Below, piece after piece: positions 1 through 8,725 of a stretch of DNA of 64,000 nt (the first letter of the stretch is position 1; the number at the start of each line of letters is the position of its first letter). Under the pieces are notes generated by a model, which worked only from the letters and a program-made list of their open reading frames with translations, ran no database searches and had not been told where the DNA came from. The stretch covers positions 1,611,501 to 1,675,500 of the forward strand of contig NZ_CP159402.1 of assembly GCF_040500525.1 (NCBI RefSeq), in the 5' to 3' direction. The stretch comes from Azospirillum formosense. GTDB lineage: Bacteria > Pseudomonadota > Alphaproteobacteria > Azospirillales > Azospirillaceae. Made by a program: the position numbers and the translations under genes.

Positions 1-2
1 AC

Positions 3-893
3 CTCAAGGCCAACGCCCACCTGCTGAAGTACGACAGCGTCCATGGCCGTTTCCCCGGCACCATCGAGACCCGCGACGGCGAGCTGATCGTCAACGGCCA
101 CTCGATCAAGGTCGTGCAGGAGCGTGACCCGGCCAAGCTGCCGTGGAAGGATCTGGGCATCCAGATCGCCATGGAATGCTCGGGCATCTTCACCAAGCGC
201 GCCGACGCCGCCAAGCACCTGGAAGCGGGTGCGGAGAAGGTGCTGATCTCCGCTCCGGCCACCGACGAGGACATCACGGTGGTCTACGGCGTCAACCACG
301 ACCAGCTCAAGGCCGAGCACCGCATCGTGTCGAACGCCTCGTGCACGACGAACTGCCTGGCCCCGGTGGCCTTCGTGCTGCACAACCTGATCGGCATCGA
401 GAAGGGCTTCATGACGACGATCCACTCCTACACGGGGGATCAGCGCATCGTCGACACCAACCACAAGGACCTGCACCGCGCCCGCGCCGCGGCGCTGAAC
501 ATGATCCCGACCTCGACCGGGGCGGCCAAGGCGGTGGGCAAGGTGCTGCCCGAGCTGAAGGGCAAGCTGGACGGCACCGCCATGCGCGTGCCGACCCCGA
601 ACGTCTCGGTGGTCGACTTCAAGTTCACCGCCAAGCGCGCCACCTCGGTGGAGGAGATCACCAAGGCGATCTCCGAGGCCGCCAACGGCCCGCTCAAGGG
701 CATCCTGGGCGCCTACACCGAGGACCTCGTCTCCACCGACTTCAACCACGACCCGCACAGCTCGATCTTCGCGCTGAACGAGACCAAGGTCATTGACGGC
801 AACTTCGTCCGCATCATGACCTGGTACGACAACGAGTGGGGCTTCTCCAACCGCATGAGCGACACCGCCGTCGCCATGGCCAACGCCAAGTAA
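3..893 (+). CDS. gap: Glyceraldehyde-3-phosphate dehydrogenase, type I (5' truncated by window edge)
   Basis: Oxidative phosphorylation of glyceraldehyde-3-phosphate to 1,3-bisphosphoglycerate with NAD(P)+ in central carbon metabolism (cytosolic tetramer). The open frame enters at base 3, and about the first 45 residues of the usual ~335 lie outside the window. The active-site segment SNASCTTNCLAP is intact, with the catalytic Cys codon at 342-344. The sugar-phosphate region (SYTGDQ, AALNMIPTSTGAAKAVG, RVPTPNVSVVD) and the C-terminal WYDNEWGFSNRM are also present. A strong hairpin terminator follows 28 bases after the stop, so this is the end of its transcript. No pgk follows directly. Family assignment is secure. 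Confidence 0.97.
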   Translation, partial: LKANAHLLKYDSVHGRFPGTIETRDGELIVNGHSIKVVQERDPAKLPWKDLGIQIAMECSGIFTKRADAAKHLEAGAEKVLISAPATDEDITVVYGVNHDQLKAEHRIVSNASCTTNCLAPVAFVLHNLIGIEKGFMTTIHSYTGDQRIVDTNHKDLHRARAAALNMIPTSTGAAKAVGKVLPELKGKLDGTAMRVPTPNVSVVDFKFTAKRATSVEEITKAISEAANGPLKGILGAYTEDLVSTDFNHDPHSSIFALNETKVIDGNFVRIMTWYDNEWGFSNRMSDTAVAMANAK

Positions 894-920
894 GCCGTCC
901 CCGGCTTTCGGCCAAAGGAA

Positions 921-948
921 AGGGCGCCCTGAACAGGGCGCCCTTTTT
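921..948 (+). terminator. Rho-independent terminator of gap
   Basis: Two copies of AGGGCGCCCT (921-930 and 935-944) form a 10-bp stem with loop GAAC, followed by a run of T. It lies just after the gap stop codon. Confidence 0.9.
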
Positions 949-992
949 CATGTCCACGCCGTCGCGGTCGCGCCCCTGCGGCTGGAACGCGG

Positions 993-1337
993 TCACCCCG
1001 CCTTGACGGCGTTGATCCCCGTGGCTTGGGTCAACTGGTCGGCGACCCAGGCGGCGACGCTCTTGCCCTCGCGTTCCGCGCAGGTGGCAATGGCGCGGTG
1101 GAGCATCGGATTGACGCGGATGGCGAGCCTGCCCGAATAGGGCTGCTCGGTGTTGCCCGCCATGTCGCAGGCCATCGCCAGATAATCGTCCACGGCCTCG
1201 CGGAAGGCCCGGCGCAGTTCATCGACCGACCGGCCGGTGAAGGTGATCCCGTCGCGCGTGTTGATGACGGCGCCGACGAAGATGCCGGCGTCGTTGTCGA
1301 AATCGATCTGGGCCTTGTAGCCCTTATAGTCCATCAT
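993..1337 (-). CDS. HicB-family antitoxin-like protein (orphan)
   Basis: 114 residues. The N-terminal half has the HicB partial RNase H-like fold pattern (YKAQIDFDNDAGIFVGAV, then TFTGRSVDELRRAFREAVDDYL). The C-terminal half (about residues 68-105, GRLAIRVNPMLHRAIATCAE) looks like a ribbon-helix-helix DNA-binding segment, as in HicB proteins that autoregulate. In classical hicAB loci a ~60-residue HicA toxin precedes hicB. No HicA-like frame lies upstream on this strand (1338-1455) or downstream (894-992). It may therefore be a solitary regulator. A second Met two codons in is an equally possible start. Confidence 0.75.
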   Translation of the reverse strand: MMDYKGYKAQIDFDNDAGIFVGAVINTRDGITFTGRSVDELRRAFREAVDDYLAMACDMAGNTEQPYSGRLAIRVNPMLHRAIATCAEREGKSVAAWVADQLTQATGINAVKAG

Positions 1338-1455
1338 CGGCGGCGACCCCAGGAATGCGTGGGCTGGAAGGATAGCCTCGCCTCCGCCCCTGCGGTTTGA
1401 CCTGCCTCAATTCCCGGAATCGGGCCGAGGGAATGCCTGCCCTGTTTTTCCCGCC

Positions 1456-1899
1456 ATGACCGCCCCGCCCCCGCATCCCCGCCCCGTCCGCATCCACAGC
1501 CTGACCGACGCCGAGGCCGCCTGCGCCGCGGCGGCGGATCTCGGCGTTCCATTGCTGCTGGTCAGCGCGCCCGGCGCGGCGGCCTCCGCCGGGGCCGGCT
1601 GGTTTGGCGCGGTCGTCGCCCGTGCCGCCGCCCGGCATCCGTCGGTTGCGATCACCGCGGTCCTCGACTGCGCCGACCGGCCCGGCGACGCTCTGGCCGC
1701 GCTGTCCGCCGGGATCGCCACGGTCCTGTTCACGGGACGGGCGGACGTCGCGGAGCGGCTGGCCGACATCGCCGCGCAGCGCGGTGCCCGCCTGCTGACG
1801 TGGCTTCCCGCGGCGTTCGACTTGCGCGGGGTCCGCGCCCCCCGGCGCGCCTGCCGGGATTGGCTAGGCGGGCAAGACGATGGCCATGTCACGGAATAG
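1456..1899 (+). CDS. Hypothetical protein, 147 aa
   Basis: No family recognised. The protein is Ala-rich and soluble, with alternating strand/helix segments (VPLLLVSAPG, SVAITAVLDCAD, GIATVLFTG, GARLLTWLP) like part of an alpha/beta barrel. The segment around VLDCADRPGDALAALSAGIATVLF weakly recalls the His/Asp substrate region of aldolase-type barrels, but catalytic residues are not evident and I assign no function. Codon use is GC3-rich like the neighbours, which supports coding. No clear Shine-Dalgarno precedes the ATG, so the start is uncertain. An overlapping opposite-strand frame is a codon-bias shadow. Confidence 0.6.
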   Translation: MTAPPPHPRPVRIHSLTDAEAACAAAADLGVPLLLVSAPGAAASAGAGWFGAVVARAAARHPSVAITAVLDCADRPGDALAALSAGIATVLFTGRADVAERLADIAAQRGARLLTWLPAAFDLRGVRAPRRACRDWLGGQDDGHVTE

Positions 1900-1986
1900 T
1901 CCCAACGCGATACCGCTTTTTCCCCGAATCCGCACGATCAAAAGTGGTGTATGGTGGTTTCATCATCACGATGCGGTACCACCCCC

Positions 1987-2232
1987 ATGACCACGACCAC
2001 GCCTTTGCGGCCCCAGGCGGACGCCACACCGCTGACGGGTGAGGACACCGCCCGGCTCCATCCGGAGCGGCCGGACGGTCTCCCGCGCGGCTCGCGCTTT
2101 CCCGCGCCGCAGGTGGAAAAGATCCGCGGCGCCCGCCTGCTCGTCGTCTGGGCCGGCCTGGCCGCCGGCGCCTGGGCCGTGGCGGTGGGCGCCGGCTACG
2201 GCCTCTACGTCATCGTCCAATCCGTGCTGTGA
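1987..2232 (+). CDS. Small single-pass membrane protein, 81 aa
   Basis: Unrecognised. A Thr/Pro/Arg-rich, probably cytoplasmic N-terminus of about 50 residues is followed by one hydrophobic helix (about residues 55-78, LLVVWAGLAAGAWAVAVGAG) that runs almost to the C-terminus. I chose the ATG at 1987 (MTTTTPL) over an upstream GTG because the upstream 12 codons are AT-richer and read like leader. It sits between a hypothetical gene and the aldolase promoter. Function unknown. Confidence 0.55.
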   Translation: MTTTTPLRPQADATPLTGEDTARLHPERPDGLPRGSRFPAPQVEKIRGARLLVVWAGLAAGAWAVAVGAGYGLYVIVQSVL

Positions 2233-2358
2233 CATAAAAGAGCGGGAGGAACGCCGCCGCCCGCCGGCCCTCGCCTCGCCCTTCGGCGAAGCCCGAACCT
2301 GCCCACCCGGATAGGCCCTTTTGCCGCCGTGAGAGGCCGCGCTACACCCCTGCCGACG

Positions 2359-2387
2359 TTGCAAAGAGTGCCGCGCTGGGCTATGAG
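2359..2387 (+). promoter_or_regulatory. Candidate sigma-70 promoter for aldolase/thiE
   Basis: TTGCAA (2359-2364), a 17-base spacer, then TATGAG (2382-2387), about 40 bases upstream of the aldolase ATG. The rest of the 2233-2426 gap holds no recognisable gene. Confidence 0.45.
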
Positions 2388-2426
2388 GGCCGCATTTCCG
2401 ACAGAAACCCCAAGGGGAAGAGCCAG

Positions 2427-3356
2427 ATGAAGCTCACTCGTCGTGTTAAGGAAATTCTTGCGAACTACGAGAGCGACACCCCGGGCGTCAAGGCCAACCT
2501 TGCCCGCATTCTGATGGAAGGCAAGCTGGGCGGCACCGGCAAGCTGGTGATCCTCCCCGTCGACCAGGGCTTCGAGCACGGCCCGGCGCGCAGCTTCGCG
2601 CCGAACGAGCCGGGCTACGATCCGCATTACCATTATCAGCTCGCCATCGACGCCGGCTGCAACGCCTACGCCGCCCCGCTGGGTTCGCTGGAGGCCGGCG
2701 CCTCGACCTTCGCCGGCTCGATCCCGCTGATCCTCAAGATGAACAGCGCCAACAGCCTGTCGCGCCAGAAGGAGAACGCCGACCAGGCGGTGACCGCCTC
2801 GGTGCAGGACGCGCTGCGCCTGGGCTGCTCGGCCATCGGCTTCACGATCTACCCCGGCTCGGACGCCATGTACGACCAGTACGAGGAGATCCGCGAGCTG
2901 TCGAAGGAGGCCAAGTCGGTCGGCCTGCCCACCGTCCTGTGGTCCTACCCGCGCGGCGGCACGATCTCCAAGGACGGCGAGCTGGCCATCGACGTGATCG
3001 GCTACGCCGCCCACATGGCCGCGCTGCTCGGCGCCCACATCATCAAGGTAAAGCTGCCGTCGGCCCATCTGGAGCAGGCGGAGGCCAGGAAAGTCTACGA
3101 GTCCAAGAACATCCCGATCGCCACCCAGGCCGACCGCGTCCGCCACATCATGCAGTGCGCCTTCAACGGCCGCCGCATCGTGGTCTTCTCGGGCGGCGCG
3201 ACCAAGGGCGAGGACGCGGTGTTCGAGGACGCCCGCGCGATCCGCGACGGCGGCGGCAACGGCTCGATCATCGGCCGCAACGCCTTCCAGCGCCCGCGCG
3301 AAGACGCTTTGAAGCTGCTCGACCGGATCATGAAGATCTACCAGGGCAAAGAGTAA
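2427..3356 (+). CDS. fbaB: Class I fructose-bisphosphate aldolase (DhnA/FbaB type)
   Basis: Reversible cleavage of fructose-1,6-bisphosphate to dihydroxyacetone phosphate and glyceraldehyde-3-phosphate by Schiff-base (metal-independent) chemistry. The 309 residues match archaeal/bacterial DhnA-type aldolases: VILPVDQGFEHGP near the N-terminus, SAIGFTIYPGSD in the middle, and the lysine-bearing HIIKVKLP strand (the family's Schiff-base Lys region). The C-terminal phosphate-binding part reads VVFSGGATKGED and NGSIIGRNAFQRP. The ATG has a good upstream AAGGGGAAGAG. thiE begins 12 bases after the stop, so the two are probably co-transcribed. gap is nearby but in a separate transcript. Confidence 0.93.
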   Translation: MKLTRRVKEILANYESDTPGVKANLARILMEGKLGGTGKLVILPVDQGFEHGPARSFAPNEPGYDPHYHYQLAIDAGCNAYAAPLGSLEAGASTFAGSIPLILKMNSANSLSRQKENADQAVTASVQDALRLGCSAIGFTIYPGSDAMYDQYEEIRELSKEAKSVGLPTVLWSYPRGGTISKDGELAIDVIGYAAHMAALLGAHIIKVKLPSAHLEQAEARKVYESKNIPIATQADRVRHIMQCAFNGRRIVVFSGGATKGEDAVFEDARAIRDGGGNGSIIGRNAFQRPREDALKLLDRIMKIYQGKE

Positions 3357-3368
3357 GGATCGCCTCGG

Positions 3369-4007
3369 GTGAGCGAAACCGCCTGCCGGCTCTACCTCGT
3401 GACGCCGCCGGTCCTGGAACCGGCGGCGTTCGCGCCGAAACTGACCGAAGCTCTGGACGCGGGCGATGTCGCCTGCGTCCAGTTGCGTTTGAAGGACTGC
3501 TCCGACGACGCCGTGCGCCGGGCCTGCGATGCCCTGCGCCCGATCGCCCAGGACCGCGGGGTTGCCTTCATCCTGAACGACCATCCCGAACTGGCCCGCG
3601 AGACCGGCTGCGACGGCGTGCATGTCGGGCAGAAGGACACGCCCTACGCCCAGGCGCGGCGGATCGTCGGCAACGACGCCATCGTCGGCGTGACCTGCCA
3701 CGACAGCCGCCATCTCGCCATGGAAGCGGGCGAGGCCGGGGCCGATTACGTCGCCTTCGGCGCCTTCTTCCCCACCACCACCAAGGACGCCGAATTCAAG
3801 GCGGAGCCCGAACTGCTCCAGTGGTGGTCGGAACTGATGGAGGTCCCCTGCGTCGCCATCGGCGGCATCACCCAGGAGAATTGCGGGCCTCTGGTGAGCG
3901 CCGGGGCCGATTTCCTGGCCGTGGTCGGCGCCGTGTGGAATCATCCCGATGGGCCGGGCGCCGCCGTGAAGGCGTTCAACGCCGCCATCGCCGCGGCCGA
4001 AGGGTGA
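3369..4007 (+). CDS. thiE: Thiamine-phosphate synthase
   Basis: Couples HMP-pyrophosphate and thiazole phosphate to thiamine phosphate (cytosolic TIM barrel). 212 residues, normal length. Family motifs are present in order: [52 protein letters not shown] and [14 protein letters not shown] start, chosen because AAGGA lies 9 bases upstream. It follows the aldolase by 12 bases. No other thi gene or TPP riboswitch is visible here. Confidence 0.93.
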   Translation: MSETACRLYLVTPPVLEPAAFAPKLTEALDAGDVACVQLRLKDCSDDAVRRACDALRPIAQDRGVAFILNDHPELARETGCDGVHVGQKDTPYAQARRIVGNDAIVGVTCHDSRHLAMEAGEAGADYVAFGAFFPTTTKDAEFKAEPELLQWWSELMEVPCVAIGGITQENCGPLVSAGADFLAVVGAVWNHPDGPGAAVKAFNAAIAAAEG

Positions 4008-4026
4008 CGAAGGCCGCCGCCGAATC

Positions 4027-4833
4027 ATGGACATCCTTTCCATCGAGACGCTGTCCGCGCTGTTCGCGGTCGGCCTGGTCGCGGGCTTTGTCGACGCCAT
4101 CGCCGGGGGCGGCGGGCTTCTGACCCTCCCCGCCCTGCTCTGGGCCGGCCTGTCGCCCGCCCAGGCTCTGGCGACGAACAAGCTGCAATCCAGCTTCGGC
4201 TCTTTCTCCGCCGCGGTGAAGTTCACCCGCGGCGGCGAGGTCAAGCCGCGCGACATGGCGGTGATGATCGGCTGCACCTTCGCCGGCTCCGCGGCGGGCG
4301 CCATCATCGTCCAGATGATCGATCCGGGATTTCTGCGCAACGTCATCCCGGTGCTGCTGATCGGCATCGCCATCTGGCTGCTCGTCTCGCCGAAGGCCGG
4401 CGAGATCGACGCGCAGCAGCGCATCGGGGAGCGCGGCTTCGCCCTGCTCGCCGGGACGGGGATCGGCTTCTACGACGGCTTCTTCGGGCCGGGCACCGGC
4501 ACCTTCTTCGCCATCGCCTTCGTCTCGCTGCTGGGCTTCAACCTGCGCAAGGCGACCGCCCACACCAAGGTGCTGAACTTCACCAGCAACATCGCCGCCC
4601 TCCTCTTCTTCCTCGCCGGCGGCCAGATCGCCTGGGTGGCCGGATTGCTTATGGGCGTGGGCCAGATGATCGGCGCGCAGATCGGCGCGCACATGGTCAT
4701 CCGCAACGGCGCCGCCATCGTGCGGCCCATGCTGGTCATCGCCTCCATCGCCATCACGGCGAAGCTGATATGGACCGACGCCCAGGGCGTGATCGGCGCC
4801 GGCATGGCCATGGTCGCCGGCTGGCTGGGCTGA
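4027..4833 (+). CDS. TauE/SafE (DUF81) family integral membrane permease
   Basis: 268 residues with about eight hydrophobic segments. The family signature at the start (FVDAIAGGGGLLTLPALLWAGL, shown here only in part: DAIAGGGGLLTLPALL) and its pseudo-repeat in the second half (GFYDGFFGPGTGTFFAIAF) are both present. Members export sulfite, sulfoacetate or other organosulfur anions, but the substrate cannot be told from sequence. It begins 19 bases after thiE and could be the third gene of that operon. Confidence 0.85.
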   Translation: MDILSIETLSALFAVGLVAGFVDAIAGGGGLLTLPALLWAGLSPAQALATNKLQSSFGSFSAAVKFTRGGEVKPRDMAVMIGCTFAGSAAGAIIVQMIDPGFLRNVIPVLLIGIAIWLLVSPKAGEIDAQQRIGERGFALLAGTGIGFYDGFFGPGTGTFFAIAFVSLLGFNLRKATAHTKVLNFTSNIAALLFFLAGGQIAWVAGLLMGVGQMIGAQIGAHMVIRNGAAIVRPMLVIASIAITAKLIWTDAQGVIGAGMAMVAGWLG

Positions 4834-4954
4834 GAGCCCTCAACATCCCGATTTTCAGGCCCGCGGCGAATCGACCATAGCGGGCATTTCCCTCCCCCAG
4901 ACACACCCGCGGGCGCATACTTCGTTGGCCCAACATTTTTTCAGCGGTCCCACT

Positions 4955-4970
4955 TTACGTTAACGTCAAT
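4955..4970. promoter_or_regulatory. Palindromic operator upstream of fadL-like gene
   Basis: TTTACGTTAACGTCAA is a 16-base dyad (7 of 8 positions symmetric, core ACGTTAACGT) ending 42 bases before the FadL start. From memory it resembles the operators of LiuR-type MerR regulators of branched-chain and fatty-acid degradation. The regulator is not in the window. Confidence 0.5.
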
Positions 4971-5012
4971 CTGTGTATCATTGCGTCAAATAACGAAATT
5001 GGGGAGAAGCGC

Positions 5013-6359
5013 ATGTCCAAAGGGTCTCTGAAGGGGAATCTGCTCGCCGCCGTCGCCGCCGTCGCCATCGCGGCCCCGCTGCCGGCCGGCGCCGCCGGCT
5101 ATCTGCTGAAGGAGCAGAGCGCCTCGGGCCAGGGCACCTCCTTCGCGGGCGCCACCGCCAACAGCATGGGCGACGCCACCGGCCTGTTCTTCAACCCCGC
5201 GGCCCTGGGCGCCATCGAGGGGAATCAGGCGGTCGGCGTTCTGAGCGGCGTGTTCCCGACCTCGAAGACCAGCAACGCCCGCGGCACCCGCGCCACGCGG
5301 CTGGGCGGCAGCGCCATCCGGGGCACCTCCGACCCCGGCGACATCGGCATGGACGCGGTGATTCCGTCGGGCTATCTGGCCTACACGGTGTCGCCGGACG
5401 TCAAGCTGGGCCTCGCCATCACCGCGCCCTGGGGCCTGTCCACCGACTATCCGGAAAGCTGGACCGGCCGGTACCACGGCATCCATTCCAGCCTGCTGAC
5501 CATCAACATTTCCCCGACCGTGTCCTACCGGCTGATGCCGGACCTGACCATCGCCGGCGGCCTGCAGTTCCAGTACGCCAAGGCCCGCCTCAGCCAGGCC
5601 GTGGACTTCGCCTCGATCCTGGCGGCCACCGGTGTCGCCATCGCGCCGGGCTCGCGCGACGGCGTGGGCGAGGTGAAAGGCGACGACTGGGGCGTCGGCT
5701 TCACCGCCGGCATGCTGTACGAGCCGGCCAAGGGCACCCGCTTCGGCGTCTCCTACCGCTCCTCGGTCTTCCACGAGCTGGACGGCGATTCGAAGTTCGA
5801 GGGCGTTCCCGCCGTGCCGGCGCTGCGCGCCAGCTTCGCCGGATCGCCGGTGCGGGCGAAGGTCGCCACGCCGGACATCATCTCCTTCGGCGCCTACCAC
5901 GAGCTGACCAGTTCCATCGCCGTGATGGCCGACGCGCAGTGGACCAACTGGTCGCGCTTCAAGGAGCTGCGCATCCGCTACCGCAACCCGCTGCGCACCG
6001 ACACGGTGACCGACGAGAACTGGGACGACTCCTGGTTCTTCGCGCTGGGCGCCGCCTACAAGTGGAACGAGAAGCTGACCCTGCGCTTCGGCGTGGCCTA
6101 TGACCAGACCCCGGTCAGCGACCAGTACCGCACGCCGCGCATCCCGGACGAGGATCGCTACTGGGTGTCGATCGGCGCCGGCTACCAGTTCACGGACAGC
6201 ATCCGGACCGACATCGGCTACAGCCACATCTTCGCCAACAAGGCCAAGATCGACCTGCGCGACAACCTGACGGGCAGCGACGCCTTCCGCGGCAACCTGT
6301 CCGCCGATTACAAGGCCCATGTGGACGTGATCGCGCTGCAGACCAAGATCACCTTCTGA
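5013..6359 (+). CDS. fadL: OmpP1/FadL/TodX-family outer-membrane transporter
   Basis: Uptake of long-chain fatty acids or other hydrophobic compounds across the outer membrane. 448 residues, normal for the family. A signal peptide (about residues 1-27, ending PAGAAG) is followed by the FadL N-terminal hatch sequence (GYLLKEQSASGQGTSFAGAT, then FFNPAAL). The remainder alternates in beta-barrel fashion and ends in an aromatic-rich strand finishing KITF. GGGGAGAAG precedes the ATG. The palindrome at 4955-4970 suggests regulation with lipid or branched-chain catabolism. The next gene (AcuI-like) would fit acyl-CoA metabolism, but a hairpin separates them. Confidence 0.9.
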   Translation: MSKGSLKGNLLAAVAAVAIAAPLPAGAAGYLLKEQSASGQGTSFAGATANSMGDATGLFFNPAALGAIEGNQAVGVLSGVFPTSKTSNARGTRATRLGGSAIRGTSDPGDIGMDAVIPSGYLAYTVSPDVKLGLAITAPWGLSTDYPESWTGRYHGIHSSLLTINISPTVSYRLMPDLTIAGGLQFQYAKARLSQAVDFASILAATGVAIAPGSRDGVGEVKGDDWGVGFTAGMLYEPAKGTRFGVSYRSSVFHELDGDSKFEGVPAVPALRASFAGSPVRAKVATPDIISFGAYHELTSSIAVMADAQWTNWSRFKELRIRYRNPLRTDTVTDENWDDSWFFALGAAYKWNEKLTLRFGVAYDQTPVSDQYRTPRIPDEDRYWVSIGAGYQFTDSIRTDIGYSHIFANKAKIDLRDNLTGSDAFRGNLSADYKAHVDVIALQTKITF

Positions 6360-6369
6360 TCCGCACCCC

Positions 6370-6404
6370 GGTGGAGCGCGCGGGCCCCGCCCGTTCGCTC
6401 CACC
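6370..6404 (+). terminator. Stem-loop after fadL-like gene
   Basis: GGTGGAGCG (6370-6378) pairs with CGCTCCACC (6396-6404), with an additional GC-rich inner stem. No T-run follows, so it may act as a structural or Rho-associated 3' end rather than a classical terminator. Confidence 0.4.
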
Positions 6405-6482
6405 CTCCCCGCCTCTTGTCCATCGCCGCGTCCGTGCTAGGCTTTCCCCCAATCAAGAACCCGACCCGGGAGAGGAATCCGC

Positions 6483-7478
6483 ATGGCCGACACCTTCACC
6501 GCCTTCGTCATCGAGGACGCCGACGGCAAGCCCAAGGGGGGCTTCAAGCCGCTGAGCCTCGTCGACCTGCCCGACCATGACGTGCTGGTCGAGGTCGCCT
6601 TCTCCACCCTGAACTACAAGGACGGCCTCGCCGTCTCCGGCAAGGGCCGGATCGCCCGCAAGCTGCCGATGGTTGCCGGAATCGACCTCGCCGGCACGGT
6701 CGTGGAGTCGCGCTCCGCCGCGTGGAAGGCCGGCGACAAGGTCATCGTCAACGGCTGGGGCCTGTCGGAAACCCAATGGGGCGGCTACAGCCGGTTCCAG
6801 CGCGTGAAGCCGGAATGGCTGACCCGCCTGCCCGACGTCTTCTCGCCGGAGGAGGCGATGGGCATCGGCACCGCCGGCTACACCGCGGCGCTCTGCGTCG
6901 ACGCGCTGGAGGACTGGGGCACGATCCAGCCCGGCGGCAAGGAAGTTCTGGTCACCGGAGCGGCCGGCGGCGTCGGTTCGGTCGCGGTCGCCCTGCTCGC
7001 GAAGGCCGGCTACCCGGTCACCGCCTCCACCGGGCGGCCGGAGACCCACGAGTATCTGTCGGGCCTGGGCGCCACCGGCTTCATCGACCGCGCCGCGCTG
7101 CAGGAGAAAGGCCCGCCGCTCCAGAAGGAGCGCTGGGCCGGCGGCGTCGATTCGGTGGGCGGGATCACGCTGGTCAACGCCTTGTCGCAGACCGTCTGGG
7201 GCGGCGCCATCGCCGCCTGCGGGCTGGCGGGCGGCGCCGACCTGCCCGGCACGGTGCTGCCGCACATCCTGCGCAGCGTCACGCTGATCGGCGTCGATTC
7301 GGTCGCCGCCCCGGCGGCGCGGCGCGAGCGCGCCTGGGCGCGGCTGGCCCGCGACCTCGACAAGTCCCACCTGAAGGCGATGTACACGGTGGAGCCGATG
7401 TCGAAGCTGCCGGAACTGGCCGGCCGGATCCTTGCCGGGCAAGTGCGCGGGCGCGTGGTGATCGACGTTACCGCCTGA
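6483..7478 (+). CDS. acuI: Acrylyl-CoA reductase-type zinc-free MDR oxidoreductase (AcuI/YhdH)
   Basis: NADPH-dependent reduction of acryloyl-CoA to propionyl-CoA in the best-known members (quinone-oxidoreductase-like MDR family). 331 residues. The GroES-like N-terminal half carries VEVAFSTLNYKDGLA and PMVAGIDLAGTVVES. The nucleotide-binding motif AAGGVGSVAVALLAKAGYPV starts near residue 161. Another family hallmark is ASTGRPETHEYLSGLGA. The structural zinc Cys cluster is absent, as expected. GAGAGGAA precedes the ATG. Exact substrate is inferred from family only. Confidence 0.85.
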   Translation: MADTFTAFVIEDADGKPKGGFKPLSLVDLPDHDVLVEVAFSTLNYKDGLAVSGKGRIARKLPMVAGIDLAGTVVESRSAAWKAGDKVIVNGWGLSETQWGGYSRFQRVKPEWLTRLPDVFSPEEAMGIGTAGYTAALCVDALEDWGTIQPGGKEVLVTGAAGGVGSVAVALLAKAGYPVTASTGRPETHEYLSGLGATGFIDRAALQEKGPPLQKERWAGGVDSVGGITLVNALSQTVWGGAIAACGLAGGADLPGTVLPHILRSVTLIGVDSVAAPAARRERAWARLARDLDKSHLKAMYTVEPMSKLPELAGRILAGQVRGRVVIDVTA

Positions 7479-7505
7479 TGATGGTACCGCCGGTGACGGG
7501 CGGAC

Positions 7506-8558
7506 TCAGGCCCCCGCCACCGGCAGCCACAGTACCTCGTCGATGCGCTCCGCCCCGCTGCACAGCATGACCAGCCGGTCGAATCCCAGCGCGATGCCGC
7601 TGCACTCCGGCATGCCGTGCTCCAGCGCGGCGAGGAAATCCTCGTCCACCGGGAAGCGGTCGCCGTAGATGCGCTCCTTCAAATCCATGTCGGCCTCGAA
7701 ACGGGCGCGCTGGGCGCGGGCGTCGGTCAGCTCGCCGAAGGCGTTGGCGAGTTCCAGGCCGCAGGCGTACAGCTCGAACCGCTCGGCCAGCCGCGGGTCC
7801 TCGGGCTTGGGGCGCGACAGGGCGGCCATGCAGACCGGATAGTCGGTCAGCACGCAGGGCACCCCCGCTCCCAGATGCGGCTCGATCCGGTCGAACATGA
7901 TGCGGAAGACGATGTCCTCCCAGCGGTCGCCGTCGTGCGGAGCGATGCCGATGGCCCGCGCCATGGCGGCCAGCGGGGCCGGGTCGGGGTCATGGCTGCC
8001 GTCGAAGGTCTCCAGCAGGTCGATCCCGGCGTATTCCCGGAAGGCGTCCTGCACGGTCAGCACCCGCCACTCCTTGAAGGGGTCGCAGGTCATCCCGCGG
8101 AACTCGAACCGCGTCCGCCCGGCCGCGACGGCGGCCTCGCGCACCAGATCCTCGCAATCGCGGATCAGCGTCCGGTAGCCCTCCCTCGCCCGGTACCATT
8201 CGAGCATGGAGAATTCCGGCGCGTGGGTGGCCGACCGCTCGCCGTTCCGGAAGACGTGGGCGATTTGATAGATGCGCGGCAGCCCGGCCACCAGCAGCTT
8301 CTTCATGGCGAATTCGGGGCTGGTGTGCAGGTGCAGCCGCAGCCGGTCGTCGGGGTGCGGCCCCACCAGCTCCGTCGCGAAGGCCTGGAGATGCGGCTCC
8401 ATCCCCGGCGAGACCTGGAGCGCCGGGGTGTCCACCTCCAGGAAGGCGTTCTCCTCGAAGAAGCGGCGGACGGCGCCCAGCACGCGGCCGCGCACGGCCA
8501 GATGGGGGCGGCGGCGGGCGAAGGTCTCGGGAGCCCAGGACGGCGTGACGGAGGACAT
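7506..8558 (-). CDS. epmA: EF-P--(R)-beta-lysine ligase
   Basis: Attaches (R)-beta-lysine to the conserved lysine of elongation factor P. It is a truncated class II lysyl-tRNA synthetase homologue without the anticodon-binding domain (350 residues). Class II motif 2 (FRNGERSATHAPEFSMLEWY) and motif 3 (GIALGFDRLVML, near the C-terminus) are intact. I placed the start at MSSVTP (8558), which has AAGG upstream. The longer frame adds 40 low-quality codons. It is transcribed divergently from efp, its substrate, across about 170 bases. This adjacency strongly supports the assignment over a generic LysS paralogue. Confidence 0.92.
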   Translation of the reverse strand: MSSVTPSWAPETFARRRPHLAVRGRVLGAVRRFFEENAFLEVDTPALQVSPGMEPHLQAFATELVGPHPDDRLRLHLHTSPEFAMKKLLVAGLPRIYQIAHVFRNGERSATHAPEFSMLEWYRAREGYRTLIRDCEDLVREAAVAAGRTRFEFRGMTCDPFKEWRVLTVQDAFREYAGIDLLETFDGSHDPDPAPLAAMARAIGIAPHDGDRWEDIVFRIMFDRIEPHLGAGVPCVLTDYPVCMAALSRPKPEDPRLAERFELYACGLELANAFGELTDARAQRARFEADMDLKERIYGDRFPVDEDFLAALEHGMPECSGIALGFDRLVMLCSGAERIDEVLWLPVAGA

Positions 8559-8725
8559 GATGGCCTTCACTGACGGGGTAATGGTGCTGCTTAGCAGAGT
8601 GGCAACGGCGGCGAAAACGGACAAAGAAGGCACGGAACGCCGATTGAGCCCCGCCCGGCGTTGCCACCGGCCCGGCAAGCTGCTAGGTTCCGCGCCGCCT
8701 GTCTCCTGGAAATCACGAGTATGTC

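Noticed and set aside
2205..4424. A 739-codon minus-strand frame across aldolase and thiE
   Set aside because: Shadow of well-identified plus-strand genes; the translation has no recognisable family.
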